Notes: a model not told the origin generated them from the letters alone. A stretch of DNA of 34,240 nucleotides from JAFGBN01 sp964394145 (GCA_964394145.1 CAYMVL010000012.1:1-34240); one strand, 5' to 3'. Positions 23,037-30,370 are shown, numbered from the stretch's first letter. Program-made: numbers and translations.

Positions 23037-23565
23037 ATAACTTGGCCAGCGCCTGCAATAGCCGCTCGTTAATTCCCTCCAGATGCTCTGTTTCCTGCAG
23101 TATGACTTCATAGATCGGGTGACTCTTCAGAGACTTGGCCTGTTCCTTCCATCTCTCGAAACTCCTGGTATGCTGTTTGTTATGCTCAATCCAGGAGCTT
23201 AAGAGCGCATGAAGTCTTCCCTTTTCATCTACAGGGAACCTCTTAAGAACATCGTCCACCTTTGCCCGTATTATCTGCTCAGGAACCGCGCCCAGGATTT
23301 CGTCAACCTCCTTGCCATCCGCAAAAAACTTCTGCATGGGGATACTCATTATCCGGTATTGCATAGCTGTCGCCTGGTTCCGGTCCACATTGATCATGCA
23401 GAATTTGAATTTCCCATCATATTGCTCCGACAGCTTCTCGTATATGGGAATAACCATCCTGCACGGGCCACACCACGGTGCCCAGAAGTCTACCTCAGTG
23501 GGCACGTCTGACTCGAGGACTTCCTCCTTGAAATTGTGGTCAGTGATTTCTACTATTTTACTCAT
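23035..23565 (-). CDS. Thioredoxin with a C-terminal helical extension
   Basis: The first 105 or so residues are a thioredoxin fold: VDFWAPWCGPCRMVIP with redox cysteines Cys32 and Cys35, then INVDRNQ and the cis-proline loop RIMSIPMQKFF. Normal thioredoxins stop near 105-110. This one continues to 176 with a charged helical segment containing LLSSWIEHNKQHTRSFERW and ending GINERLLQALAKL. The W-x-E-H-N-x-x-H arrangement could bind metal or a partner, but that is inference. AAGGAGG precedes the ATG. It is the last gene of the run RHH-trxB-glutaredoxin-groES-thioredoxin and is the expected substrate of the TrxB encoded upstream. Confidence 0.88.
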   Translation of the reverse strand: MSKIVEITDHNFKEEVLESDVPTEVDFWAPWCGPCRMVIPIYEKLSEQYDGKFKFCMINVDRNQATAMQYRIMSIPMQKFFADGKEVDEILGAVPEQIIRAKVDDVLKRFPVDEKGRLHALLSSWIEHNKQHTRSFERWKEQAKSLKSHPIYEVILQETEHLEGINERLLQALAKL

Positions 23566-23659
23566 ACTAGCCTCCTTAACAAAATGCGATTTAAAATGCT
23601 CAACCTCTAAATGTCTGGTTAATCATCAGGCCGAGCAAATCATAGTCTCTTGTCGTATC

Positions 23660-23932
23660 TCACTTGAATATAGCCAGGATATCTCCTCTGGAAACTATCA
23701 AGTACTTGTTGCCCTCGAATTCGATTTCGTCGCCTGTAAATTTGGCAAAGATTATTCTGTCCCCCACTTTTATGTGCTGCACAAGCTCCTCATCCGTCCC
23801 TACCTGTATGACTTTGCCTGTTCTCGGCTTCTCCTTCGCCGTGTCAGGGATAACTATCCCGCTCTTGGTCTTCTTCTCTTCGATTTCTTCAGGCTCAACC
23901 AATACTCGGTCATCAAAAGGTACTATCTGCAT
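23660..23932 (-). CDS. groS: GroES-type co-chaperonin, without groEL beside it
   Basis: This 90-residue protein matches Cpn10: PFDDRVLVEPEEIEEKKTKS, GIVIPDTAKEKPRTGKVIQV, then KVGDRIIFAKFTGDEIEFEG and YLIVSRGDILAI. The mobile loop (KTKSGIVIPDTA) that contacts GroEL is present. GroES caps the GroEL folding chamber. Unusually, groEL is not next to it; the gene sits between a glutaredoxin and a thioredoxin. It may be a second GroES copy used in redox stress, or groEL may be elsewhere. Confidence 0.92.
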   Translation of the reverse strand: MQIVPFDDRVLVEPEEIEEKKTKSGIVIPDTAKEKPRTGKVIQVGTDEELVQHIKVGDRIIFAKFTGDEIEFEGNKYLIVSRGDILAIFK

Positions 23933-23948
23933 CTATTTTTCTCCTTTC

Positions 23949-24200
23949 CTAATGTTTGATATCTAGCAACTTATCGATCTTTGCCTTATCGAAGCCGACT
24001 ATCGTCTGGCTTCCAATCAGGACAACAGGCACGCCCATTATATTCCTACGCTGTAATTCCCTGGCTCCATCCCGGTCTCTCTCAACATCCACTTCCCGAA
24101 ACCTGAACCTTTTCTCCTTTAGATACTGTTTAACCCTGTTACACCAGGGGCATGTAGCCCCGGTGAAGATTATTATCCGTGGTTGACTATAAGCTTCCAT
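23949..24200 (-). CDS. Glutaredoxin-like protein, Uxx-star/NrdH type
   Basis: This 83-residue thioredoxin-fold protein has its active site at CPWC (Cys17-Cys20) in IIIFTGATCPWCNRVKQYL and the cis-proline at GVPVVLIGSQTIVGFD. This resembles the Uxx-star glutaredoxin-like group, in which the first cysteine is often selenocysteine; here it is an ordinary cysteine codon. NrdH-like proteins are usually reduced by thioredoxin reductase rather than glutathione, which suits its place 22 bases downstream of trxB. Confidence 0.85.
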   Translation of the reverse strand: MEAYSQPRIIIFTGATCPWCNRVKQYLKEKRFRFREVDVERDRDGARELQRRNIMGVPVVLIGSQTIVGFDKAKIDKLLDIKH

Positions 24201-24222
24201 AGCTAATCCTTTACCTTCTTCT

Positions 24223-25134
24223 TTACTCCTTTACATATCTAAAGGCCGACATGGCGGCGGCGGCACCATCCCCGGCAGCAGTTATTACCTGACGGAAGGA
24301 GTTATTTCTGATATCCCCGGCCGCAAAGACACCCTGCGCCGAAGTCCTCATCAGTTCGTCAGTAATAATGAATCCCGCTTTGTCGAGCGTAACCAACTGA
24401 CCGAAGATATTGCTATTGGGCTGAAGACCCACAGCAACAAATACGCCGTCCATCTCTAAATCTGATATTTCGCCTGTCTTAACGTCTCGTAAGCGGATAC
24501 CCCTCACCTTTTCATCCCCTACAATCTCTTGCACCGCCGTGTTCCACACCAGCTTGATATTGGGCTGCGACAAGACTTTCTCTTGCAATGCTTTGGTAGC
24601 CCGTAACTGCTCTCGCCGGTGGAGGACATAGACTTTGGAACAGTGTTGAGCCAGCTCCAGAGCATCGGTCAGAGCAGTGTCACCACCACCTACCACCGCC
24701 ACCTCTCTGCCACGGAAAAAGAAACCGTCGCAGGTAGCACAGTAGGAGACGCCTCTACCCGAGAGCCTTTCCTCGCCAGCAACATCCAGCTTACGGTACT
24801 GAGAACCCGTAGCAATTACGATTGCCGTCGTTTCAATGATGTCTTCAGTCGTCGAGACGTCATAGGAGTTTCCTGTTGACACTCCAATTACCTCTGTCAT
24901 GACGGTTTCCAGACCATATTTAGCCGCCTGCCGCTGCATGAACTCGCCTAACTCTGTCCCCGAAATGCCTTCGGGAAAACCCGGGTAGTTTTCCACTAGC
25001 CGGGCATTCGATATTTGTCCGCCGAAAATACCTGATTCCAGCAAGACACTTCTGAGACCTGCCCGTGCAGCGTACAAGCCGGCACTAAGCCCGGCAGGCC
25101 CGCCACCGATGATAACCAACTCATAATCGCTCAT
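24223..25134 (-). CDS. trxB: Thioredoxin reductase
   Basis: The 303-residue flavoprotein reduces thioredoxin-type proteins with NADPH. FAD motif GGGPAG is at residues 10-15. The redox pair is Cys132/Cys135 in SYCATCDGFFF. The NADPH motif is GGGDTA, with the phosphate-binding HRR in VLHRREQLRATK; the C-terminal FAD motif is GVFAAGDIRN. All key residues are present and length is normal. Its first 14 bases overlap the end of the tandem RHH gene, implying coupled translation; glutaredoxin and thioredoxin substrates follow in the same operon. Confidence 0.95.
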   Translation of the reverse strand: MSDYELVIIGGGPAGLSAGLYAARAGLRSVLLESGIFGGQISNARLVENYPGFPEGISGTELGEFMQRQAAKYGLETVMTEVIGVSTGNSYDVSTTEDIIETTAIVIATGSQYRKLDVAGEERLSGRGVSYCATCDGFFFRGREVAVVGGGDTALTDALELAQHCSKVYVLHRREQLRATKALQEKVLSQPNIKLVWNTAVQEIVGDEKVRGIRLRDVKTGEISDLEMDGVFVAVGLQPNSNIFGQLVTLDKAGFIITDELMRTSAQGVFAAGDIRNNSFRQVITAAGDGAAAAMSAFRYVKE

Positions 25135-25831
25135 AGTTATTGATGTCCATCTCCTTCCTATTTCCTAAGTTAAATGCTTCTTCCTCAATGTCCGCTAACT
25201 GATGTGCCCAGCCCCATACATTTTCACCAAACTCCCTTCTTCCTTCACGGGTGGGAATGCTCAGGCTCAATTTCACCATCTCGGCTGCTGGCACCCTTTG
25301 CTGTGACCGCTTATCAACAAACCCATAGCGCTCCACCATACATATCGCGTCACACCAGGAAAGTATCTCGCAATATAGGAAATCCGATACAGACGGGTAG
25401 CAAATGAAGCTGAGCCTCTTTAAATCCCGGTAGACTTCTTCCTCCACTTTGACATTGATGAACTTTACCCTGGCCTGTAAATGTGAGCCAGACAGCGTAC
25501 CGACCGGCGCCCTGCGCCCTATATCCATCCTTACCAGCTCGTGAGTTATCTCTCTAAACAAATCTCCAAATTTCCTCGCCTCTTCAGGAGTATCTTCATC
25601 AAAGAGAATGCTTAACGCCCTTGACCTGCGGAACATCTCCCACATTTGCTCATTCGTCAGCTTCCTGTTCCCTGTTAGTTTAGCCAGCTTCCGGCGTTGG
25701 TTAATGCTGGGCAAAATGAGCCGCGAGAGTGTGCTGACGTCAAGGAACTGGCAGCAGTGCTTTATCCTGCCATATACGTCTTCAGCTACTCTGGTGTTTA
25801 ATACCTTAAGCACAGCGTGATATTTTACCAA
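25121..25831 (-). CDS. Tandem ribbon-helix-helix-like protein, candidate operon regulator
   Basis: I recognise no named family, but the protein (up to 236 residues) is an internal duplication. Residues 6-40 (AVLKVLNTRVAEDVYGRIK...) align with 120-156 (ARVKFINVKVEEEVYRDLK...). Each unit has a short strand, a helix starting E-(E/D)-V-Y and a second helix after a serine-containing turn, as in ribbon-helix-helix DNA-binding domains. A single chain could thus act as a pseudo-dimer. It is first in the thiol-redox operon and overlaps trxB by 14 bases. A dyad overlaps its promoter (25819-25842). The apparent TTG start at 25831 lies within that promoter; a leaderless start at GTG 25813 is possible. 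DNA binding and autoregulation are inferences. Confidence 0.65.
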   Translation of the reverse strand: MVKYHAVLKVLNTRVAEDVYGRIKHCCQFLDVSTLSRLILPSINQRRKLAKLTGNRKLTNEQMWEMFRRSRALSILFDEDTPEEARKFGDLFREITHELVRMDIGRRAPVGTLSGSHLQARVKFINVKVEEEVYRDLKRLSFICYPSVSDFLYCEILSWCDAICMVERYGFVDKRSQQRVPAAEMVKLSLSIPTREGRREFGENVWGWAHQLADIEEEAFNLGNRKEMDINNYERL

Positions 25832-25842
25832 AGTAAAACATC
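25819..25842 (-). promoter_or_regulatory. Candidate operator: 24-bp dyad over the redox-operon promoter
   Basis: Two 10-base arms, GATGTTTTAC and GTAAAATATC on the minus strand, flank a TTTG spacer; 9 of 10 positions are complementary. The dyad covers the -10 box and most of the spacer of the promoter at 25822-25851, so a bound protein would block RNA polymerase. The adjacent tandem RHH protein is the obvious candidate ligand. Confidence 0.5.
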
Positions 25843-25851
25843 GCCTGTCAA
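25822..25851 (-). promoter_or_regulatory. Near-consensus promoter of the redox operon
   Basis: Minus strand: a perfect TTGACA (25851-25846), an 18-base spacer and TAAAAT (25827-25822). Start is expected near 25815, inside the apparent N-terminal coding sequence of the RHH gene. Confidence 0.65.
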
Positions 25852-25906
25852 ATCGCTGTCGTGGCTGTCCAACCCGGTGTAGCTTCCTGATACTCAGCCT
25901 CAGTTC

Positions 25907-26875
25907 CTAACCCAGGACAGAGCCGATAAAGCTCTTTTGCCCCCGGACAAATTCTTCTACCCCCATCGTACGTTTCCCCTCCAGCTGAATCTCACGAAGC
26001 TCCAGAATATCCTTCCCCGTCACCACACCCACACCAGGCCTCTGCTGCAACGCTATTACCCTTCCCGGCCCATCGTTGCCCACCCCTGCAACGGAAATAG
26101 CCCGATGGATTTTTATCCTTTTACCCCTCCACCAGCTATAACAGCCCGGCCAGGGATTGAAAGCCCTTATTCGGCGCGCAAGCTCCACCGCCGGAAGACG
26201 CCAGTCTATCTCCCCGTCTTTGGCGGTAAGCCGCTTACTATAACTGGCCTGCGACTCATCCTGAGGCTGCGGCTCGACCCTGTTGTTAAGCCAGCCGGGC
26301 AGGGTATCCAGCAGAAGCTCAGCTCCACTACGGGCCAGTTTCTCCATCAGCGAGCCTGCGGTATCCCCGGGGGAAATTATCAGCTCCCGCTTGGACAAGA
26401 CCGGGCCGCTATCCAGCCCCTCATCCATCAACATGATTGTCACCCCTGTAACAGAATCTCCGCGCAGAATAGCATCGGCCACCGGAGACGGCCCGCGATG
26501 TTGAGGCAGCAATGAAGGATGGACATTGAGGCAACCGTACCTGGGCAAGGACAGAATTTCCTTAGAGATAATATGCCCGAAGGCCGCCACGATTATAAGC
26601 TCCGGCTTAAACCCGGACAGTTCCTCTATCGCTGCTGTCGAATTCACAGCTTCCGGTTGCAGGACGGGTATCCTGTGCTCCAGGGCCAGCCTCTTCACCT
26701 CAGAAGCTACAAGCCGCCGGCCCCTGCCCATCGGCCTATCAGGCTGAGTATATACCGCAGCCACCCGGTAAGTGCCACGAAGCAAAGACCCCAGTATAAC
26801 CGCAGCAAACTGCGGAGTGCCCATGAAAATCGTTCGTGCTTCCATATCCGGCATATTTTCAATAATTTCTCTCAT
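25907..26875 (-). CDS. fmt: Methionyl-tRNA formyltransferase
   Basis: Fmt formylates initiator Met-tRNA using 10-formyl-tetrahydrofolate. The 322-residue frame contains TIFMGTPQFAAVILGSLL, TQPDRPMGRGRRL, the folate-site block LNVHPSLLPQHRGPSPVADA with the catalytic Asn-His, and MDEGLDSGPVL, followed by the C-terminal tRNA-binding domain (FNPWPGCYSWWRGKRIKIH). The family core begins at about residue 11 (MEARTIFMGTP), so an ATG at 26845 may be the true start rather than the ATG at 26875; neither has a convincing ribosome-binding site. It diverges from dnaA. Confidence 0.94.
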   Translation of the reverse strand: MREIIENMPDMEARTIFMGTPQFAAVILGSLLRGTYRVAAVYTQPDRPMGRGRRLVASEVKRLALEHRIPVLQPEAVNSTAAIEELSGFKPELIIVAAFGHIISKEILSLPRYGCLNVHPSLLPQHRGPSPVADAILRGDSVTGVTIMLMDEGLDSGPVLSKRELIISPGDTAGSLMEKLARSGAELLLDTLPGWLNNRVEPQPQDESQASYSKRLTAKDGEIDWRLPAVELARRIRAFNPWPGCYSWWRGKRIKIHRAISVAGVGNDGPGRVIALQQRPGVGVVTGKDILELREIQLEGKRTMGVEEFVRGQKSFIGSVLG

Positions 26876-26914
26876 TATGTCAAAGACTGCCTAGAGCAGG
26901 CCCAAAACAAATTG

Positions 26915-26931
26915 CTAAGATATTATCTTAG
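26915..26931. repeat. 17-bp perfect palindrome between fmt and dnaA
   Basis: CTAAGATA-T-TATCTTAG, with eight-base arms around one central base. It lies about 90 bases upstream of the dnaA start and 40 bases upstream of fmt. It lacks a T-tract, and an operator or origin-associated element is more likely than a terminator. No good -35/-10 pair for dnaA could be found around it. Confidence 0.5.
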
Positions 26932-27006
26932 TTGCATTTCAGGACCGGTCTCCCGCGCCAGCCTACAGGCAAGGTATTATTATAAATTGGATTGAGGGGG
27001 GTTTAT

Positions 27007-28350
27007 TTGGAGCCAGCAAAACAGATTTGGGAAAGAACACTCGGCGAACTTCGAATTCATGTCAGCAAAGCAAATTATAGCACATGGCTCAGCAACAGCC
27101 GGGGGATAAGTTATCAGGATAATGTCTTCACCGTGGGTGTTCCCAGTACATTCGTAGCCGAATGGCTTTCCAAACGCCTCTACGCACTGGTGAAGCAGAC
27201 GCTGTCCAACGTGATGGGCATGAACGTCGACATCAAGTTCATCATTACCGGTGAAGGCAAACTCGATGCTGCAGCTCTGGCCCCCGCCAATCAGCATGAC
27301 GGAGGAACGAGTACCAAAGCCACATATTACAGATTGAATCCCAGATACACTTTCGATACCTTCATTGTCGGTAATCTCAACCGTCTGGCCTACGCTGCTT
27401 CCCTGGAGGTAGCTGAGAAACCGGGTCATACCTATAACCCTCTGTTCCTCCACAGCACCACAGGGCAAGGCAAGACCCACCTGCTGCACGCCATCGGACA
27501 TGTAGCAGTCAACAACGGACTACAGGCAGCCTACACCACTTCGGAACGATTCACCAACGAGTTTGTACTCGCTGTGAGACAGAAGCGGGTGGAGGATTTC
27601 CGCAGCCAGTTCAGAGATATTAACGTCCTCCTCTTCGATGACGTCCAGTTCCTGGCAAATAAGAAACAGACTCTGCAATGCTTCCTGCACATCTTCTCCG
27701 AGTTATATAACAATAATCGCCAGATCGTCATCGCCGCCGACCGCCCTCCTGAACGCATCCCCTCGTTTAGCGACAAGTTGACGTCTCGGCTTCAATGGGG
27801 TCTGGTAGCTGATATTCAGCCGCCGGATTTCGAGACACGCCTCGCCATACTACAGATTAAAGCGATGGGCATGATGACGCCGGGGCTGGAGGCAGCACTG
27901 AGGATAATAGCGGAGAGAATCCGCGGCAATGTGCGCCAGCTCGAAGGCGCGCTAGCCTACCTCAGCGCCCGGGCACAATTAACAGGGCTTAACATTACCC
28001 CGGATACTATCAACAAGTTATTAACAGGCACCGACTATAAGCCCGAGACCACGCTTATAGCTACGAGTGTAGCCGACTACTTCAACCTCAGCATGGAAGA
28101 GCTGACAGGCAAGAAGAGGGACAGGAGGGTCGTGCTGGCCCGCCAGATAGCCATGTACCTTATGAGAGAGGAAAACAATTGCTCCTTCACTGAAATCGGC
28201 AGGGAACTGGGCAACCGAAACCACGCAACAGCGCTCCACGGACACGAAAAGATAGCCAGAGAAATGAATCTTGATCCTAACCTGCGCAGCCAAATCTCAG
28301 AAATCAAGAATGCAATTAACCTGCATAAGTCGTCGAGCTTGGCTTATTAG
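27007..28350 (+). CDS. dnaA: Chromosomal replication initiator DnaA, divergent
   Basis: DnaA binds origin boxes and opens the duplex. Domain I is at the N-terminus (QIWERTLGELRIHVSKANYS). The AAA+ core follows: RYTFDTFIVGNLNRLAYAAS, a Walker A of STTGQGKTHL where most DnaAs have GGVGLGKTHL, Walker B VLLFDDVQFLANK, then SDKLTSRLQWGLVADIQPPD. Domain IV ends TEIGRELGNRNHATALHGHE, where the usual signature is G-x-R-D-H-(S/T)-T-V-x-H-A. I start at TTG 27007 (447 residues), five bases after a GAGGGGGG site, rather than TTG 26992 inside it. The order dnaA-obgE-nadD-gyrB suggests the origin region. A second dnaA elsewhere cannot be excluded. Confidence 0.93.
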   Translation: MEPAKQIWERTLGELRIHVSKANYSTWLSNSRGISYQDNVFTVGVPSTFVAEWLSKRLYALVKQTLSNVMGMNVDIKFIITGEGKLDAAALAPANQHDGGTSTKATYYRLNPRYTFDTFIVGNLNRLAYAASLEVAEKPGHTYNPLFLHSTTGQGKTHLLHAIGHVAVNNGLQAAYTTSERFTNEFVLAVRQKRVEDFRSQFRDINVLLFDDVQFLANKKQTLQCFLHIFSELYNNNRQIVIAADRPPERIPSFSDKLTSRLQWGLVADIQPPDFETRLAILQIKAMGMMTPGLEAALRIIAERIRGNVRQLEGALAYLSARAQLTGLNITPDTINKLLTGTDYKPETTLIATSVADYFNLSMEELTGKKRDRRVVLARQIAMYLMREENNCSFTEIGRELGNRNHATALHGHEKIAREMNLDPNLRSQISEIKNAINLHKSSSLAY

Positions 28351-28536
28351 CAGGTGCATAACCGGCACCAAATTGTTAATAAATTCTTAACTCAGAGCCC
28401 CATCCCCCACACACCCACAACCCCTTTGCAAGCTTAGCAAGAGGCACTCACGCCAGATCACCGAGCCTGATCTATCACTAGTACCCCTAAAACCATTATA
28501 CTTATAAAAGGATAAGATGAGTGGACTGATATAAGA
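28351..28536. other. Candidate replication origin (oriC) spacer
   Basis: This 186-base spacer between dnaA and obgE contains AT-rich patches (28370-28391 and 28485-28515) and an inverted repeat AGATCA-N7-TGATCT (28455-28473). Within it, strand composition reverses. By hand count 28381-28500 has 14 G and 45 C, whereas 28561-28800 has 112 G and 28 C. Genes to the left (fmt back to the ATP synthase operon) run leftwards and obgE-nadD run rightwards, as expected around an origin. No TTATNCACA DnaA box was seen, which weakens the call. A TATACT at 28497-28502 may be the obgE -10. Confidence 0.4.
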
Positions 28537-29640
28537 ATGATTAGCAGGGTAGATGTTGTAGTGTGTGGTGGTTCCGGTGGAGATGGGGCAGTTAGCTTTC
28601 GCCATGAGAAGTACGTTCCGTTCGGGGGACCGGATGGAGGTGATGGTGGTAGTGGTGGCGATGTGTTTGTTATGGCGAGTGTTGGGGTGGATGATTTGGC
28701 GTTATTCAAGAGGAGGAGGAAATTCGTGGCTGGTCATGGGGGTAGAGGGGCAGGCGGGCGAAAGCATGGGAGGAGGGGGAAGGACTTGACGGTGCCGGTG
28801 CCAGCGGGGACAGTGGTTCTTCAGAAGGGTGATTCGGGTGGGCTGGTGCCTGTGGCGGACTTAGCTGACGTTGGAGAGCGGGTGTTAGTAGCCAGAGGTG
28901 GGCGTGGAGGCTTAGGTAATGCTCATTTTGCTACGGCAGTAATTCAGGCTCCTGAAACCTCGAGTCAGGGGAAACCAGGAGAGAAGCAGGATATTATTCT
29001 GGAGTTGAAACTCGCTACCGATATATGCATTATTGGCTATCCTAACTCGGGCAAGTCCACGCTCCTGTCCCGGATATCGCGGGCCAGACCCCGGATAGAC
29101 GAGTATCTCTTTACTACGCGCGAGCCGGTTCTGGGGGTGATGCAGGGCATTCGGAGGGATTTCATTGTCGCTGAAATGCCGGGGCTTGTCGAGGGCGCCC
29201 ATGCCGGGAAAGGGTTAGGGAATGATTTCCTGCGACACGGGGAGAGAGCTGGGCTCTTAATTTACCTGCTGGATGGCAGCTCGGAAAGTATCGGGGGCGA
29301 CTTACAAAGCCTGTATAGAGAGGTAGCGCTGTACGGCGCTAATTTGGCGCGTAAGCCGGGAATTGTGGCAGTTAATAAGACTGACTTGCCTCAAGTGCAA
29401 GCTGCTTTGCCCCGTCTCAAACATGAGTTCGGGCGCTCTGAAGTCCCGGTCTTCTATGTTTCTGCCCTAACTGGCCAGGGCGTGTTAGAATTGGCTAGCA
29501 GAGCGATGACAATTGTCGAGCAGGAGAGCCAGCGCAGCGGAACAACTTTGACGGCGGATCTCCCGGGCCAGATAAGCAGCGGCGTCGATGAGCCCTCCGC
29601 GGCACCTCTGATGGTATTTCGTCCCAGACCGAGAAGGTAA
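28537..29640 (+). CDS. obgE: Obg-family GTPase, lacking the C-terminal OCT domain
   Basis: Obg GTPases act in late 50S assembly and stress control. The N-terminal glycine-rich Obg fold (1-158) begins ISRVDVVVCGGSGGDGAVSF and contains FGGPDGGDGGSGGDV. The G domain has G1 GYPNSGKST (167-175), G2 FTT, G3 as EMPG (213-216) where DxPG is usual, G4 NKTD and G5 SALTG. The protein stops at 367 residues with VFRPRPRR, just where the OCT domain of many relatives would begin. The gene is very G-rich on the coding strand at its 5' end. nadD starts 4 bases after its stop. Confidence 0.92.
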   Translation: MISRVDVVVCGGSGGDGAVSFRHEKYVPFGGPDGGDGGSGGDVFVMASVGVDDLALFKRRRKFVAGHGGRGAGGRKHGRRGKDLTVPVPAGTVVLQKGDSGGLVPVADLADVGERVLVARGGRGGLGNAHFATAVIQAPETSSQGKPGEKQDIILELKLATDICIIGYPNSGKSTLLSRISRARPRIDEYLFTTREPVLGVMQGIRRDFIVAEMPGLVEGAHAGKGLGNDFLRHGERAGLLIYLLDGSSESIGGDLQSLYREVALYGANLARKPGIVAVNKTDLPQVQAALPRLKHEFGRSEVPVFYVSALTGQGVLELASRAMTIVEQESQRSGTTLTADLPGQISSGVDEPSAAPLMVFRPRPRR

Positions 29641-29644
29641 AGCA

Positions 29645-30244
29645 GTGGATATAGGCGTTCTTGGTGGTACTTTTGATCCTGTGCACGTGGCGCATCTCAT
29701 TTTAGCCGAGGAAGCGAGAATAAGGCTGGGGCTCAGCAAGGTACTTTTTGTGCCTGCGGGCCAACCCTGGCTCAAAGTGAATTACGTTGTTGCCACGCAG
29801 CAGCATCGCGTGGAAATGGTACGTCGCGCCATTGCTTCTAACCCGTATTTTGAACTCAGTACGATTGAATTCGACCATACCGGTCCTTCTTATACCGTGG
29901 ATACCATAACTGTGCTTCAGAAACAGCTGGGTGCTGAAGCCAGTCTTTTCTTCATCCTGGGGCTTGATGCTTTGCGTGACCTGCCTCTATGGAAGGAGCC
30001 GGCTAAGTTAATTCAAATATGCCGCTTGGTTGTCGCCACGAGACTAGGCTCAAATGTGCCTGATTTGCGCTCTTTGGAAGAAGCTATGCCAGGGGTGCTG
30101 GATAGCCTCGTTCAACTTGATATGCCTGTGATTGAGATTAGCTCTTCAAAAATACGGCAGCGGTTAGCTCAGGGATTGTCGATTCGATACCTGGTGCCTG
30201 ATGAAGTGGAGCGGTACATATTGCAACAGCGATTATACAGGTGA
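29645..30244 (+). CDS. nadD: Nicotinate-nucleotide adenylyltransferase
   Basis: NadD joins nicotinate mononucleotide and ATP to form deamido-NAD. The 199-residue protein opens with the nucleotidyltransferase motif GVLGGTFDPVHVAHLILAEE; the HxGH motif reads HVAH. It ends with ISSSKIRQRLAQGLSIRYLV, the conserved (S/T)SSxIR block followed by VPDEVERYI. The start is GTG at 29645, 4 bases after obgE, so the two are co-transcribed. The obgE-nadD pairing is common in bacteria. Confidence 0.94.
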   Translation: MDIGVLGGTFDPVHVAHLILAEEARIRLGLSKVLFVPAGQPWLKVNYVVATQQHRVEMVRRAIASNPYFELSTIEFDHTGPSYTVDTITVLQKQLGAEASLFFILGLDALRDLPLWKEPAKLIQICRLVVATRLGSNVPDLRSLEEAMPGVLDSLVQLDMPVIEISSSKIRQRLAQGLSIRYLVPDEVERYILQQRLYR

Positions 30245-30280
30245 GGCATCTAATTTCAGACAAGCCTTCCACGAGCTCTG

Positions 30281-30307
30281 AAATGAATAAATCCCGCTGT
30301 CCAGCGG
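30281..30307 (-). terminator. Possible terminator between gyrB and nadD
   Basis: On the minus strand, CCGCT-GGAC-AGCGG (30307-30294) is followed by a T-rich stretch (GATTTATTCATTTC). It would end gyrB transcription and lies between convergent genes. The stem is only five pairs and the T-run is interrupted. Confidence 0.35.
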
Positions 30308-30370
30308 CTTAAAAGGCGGGTTGCTTGGTGCTGGGGGCCTTCTCCGGAGGACTGTGGCGCAGGAGTGGGG

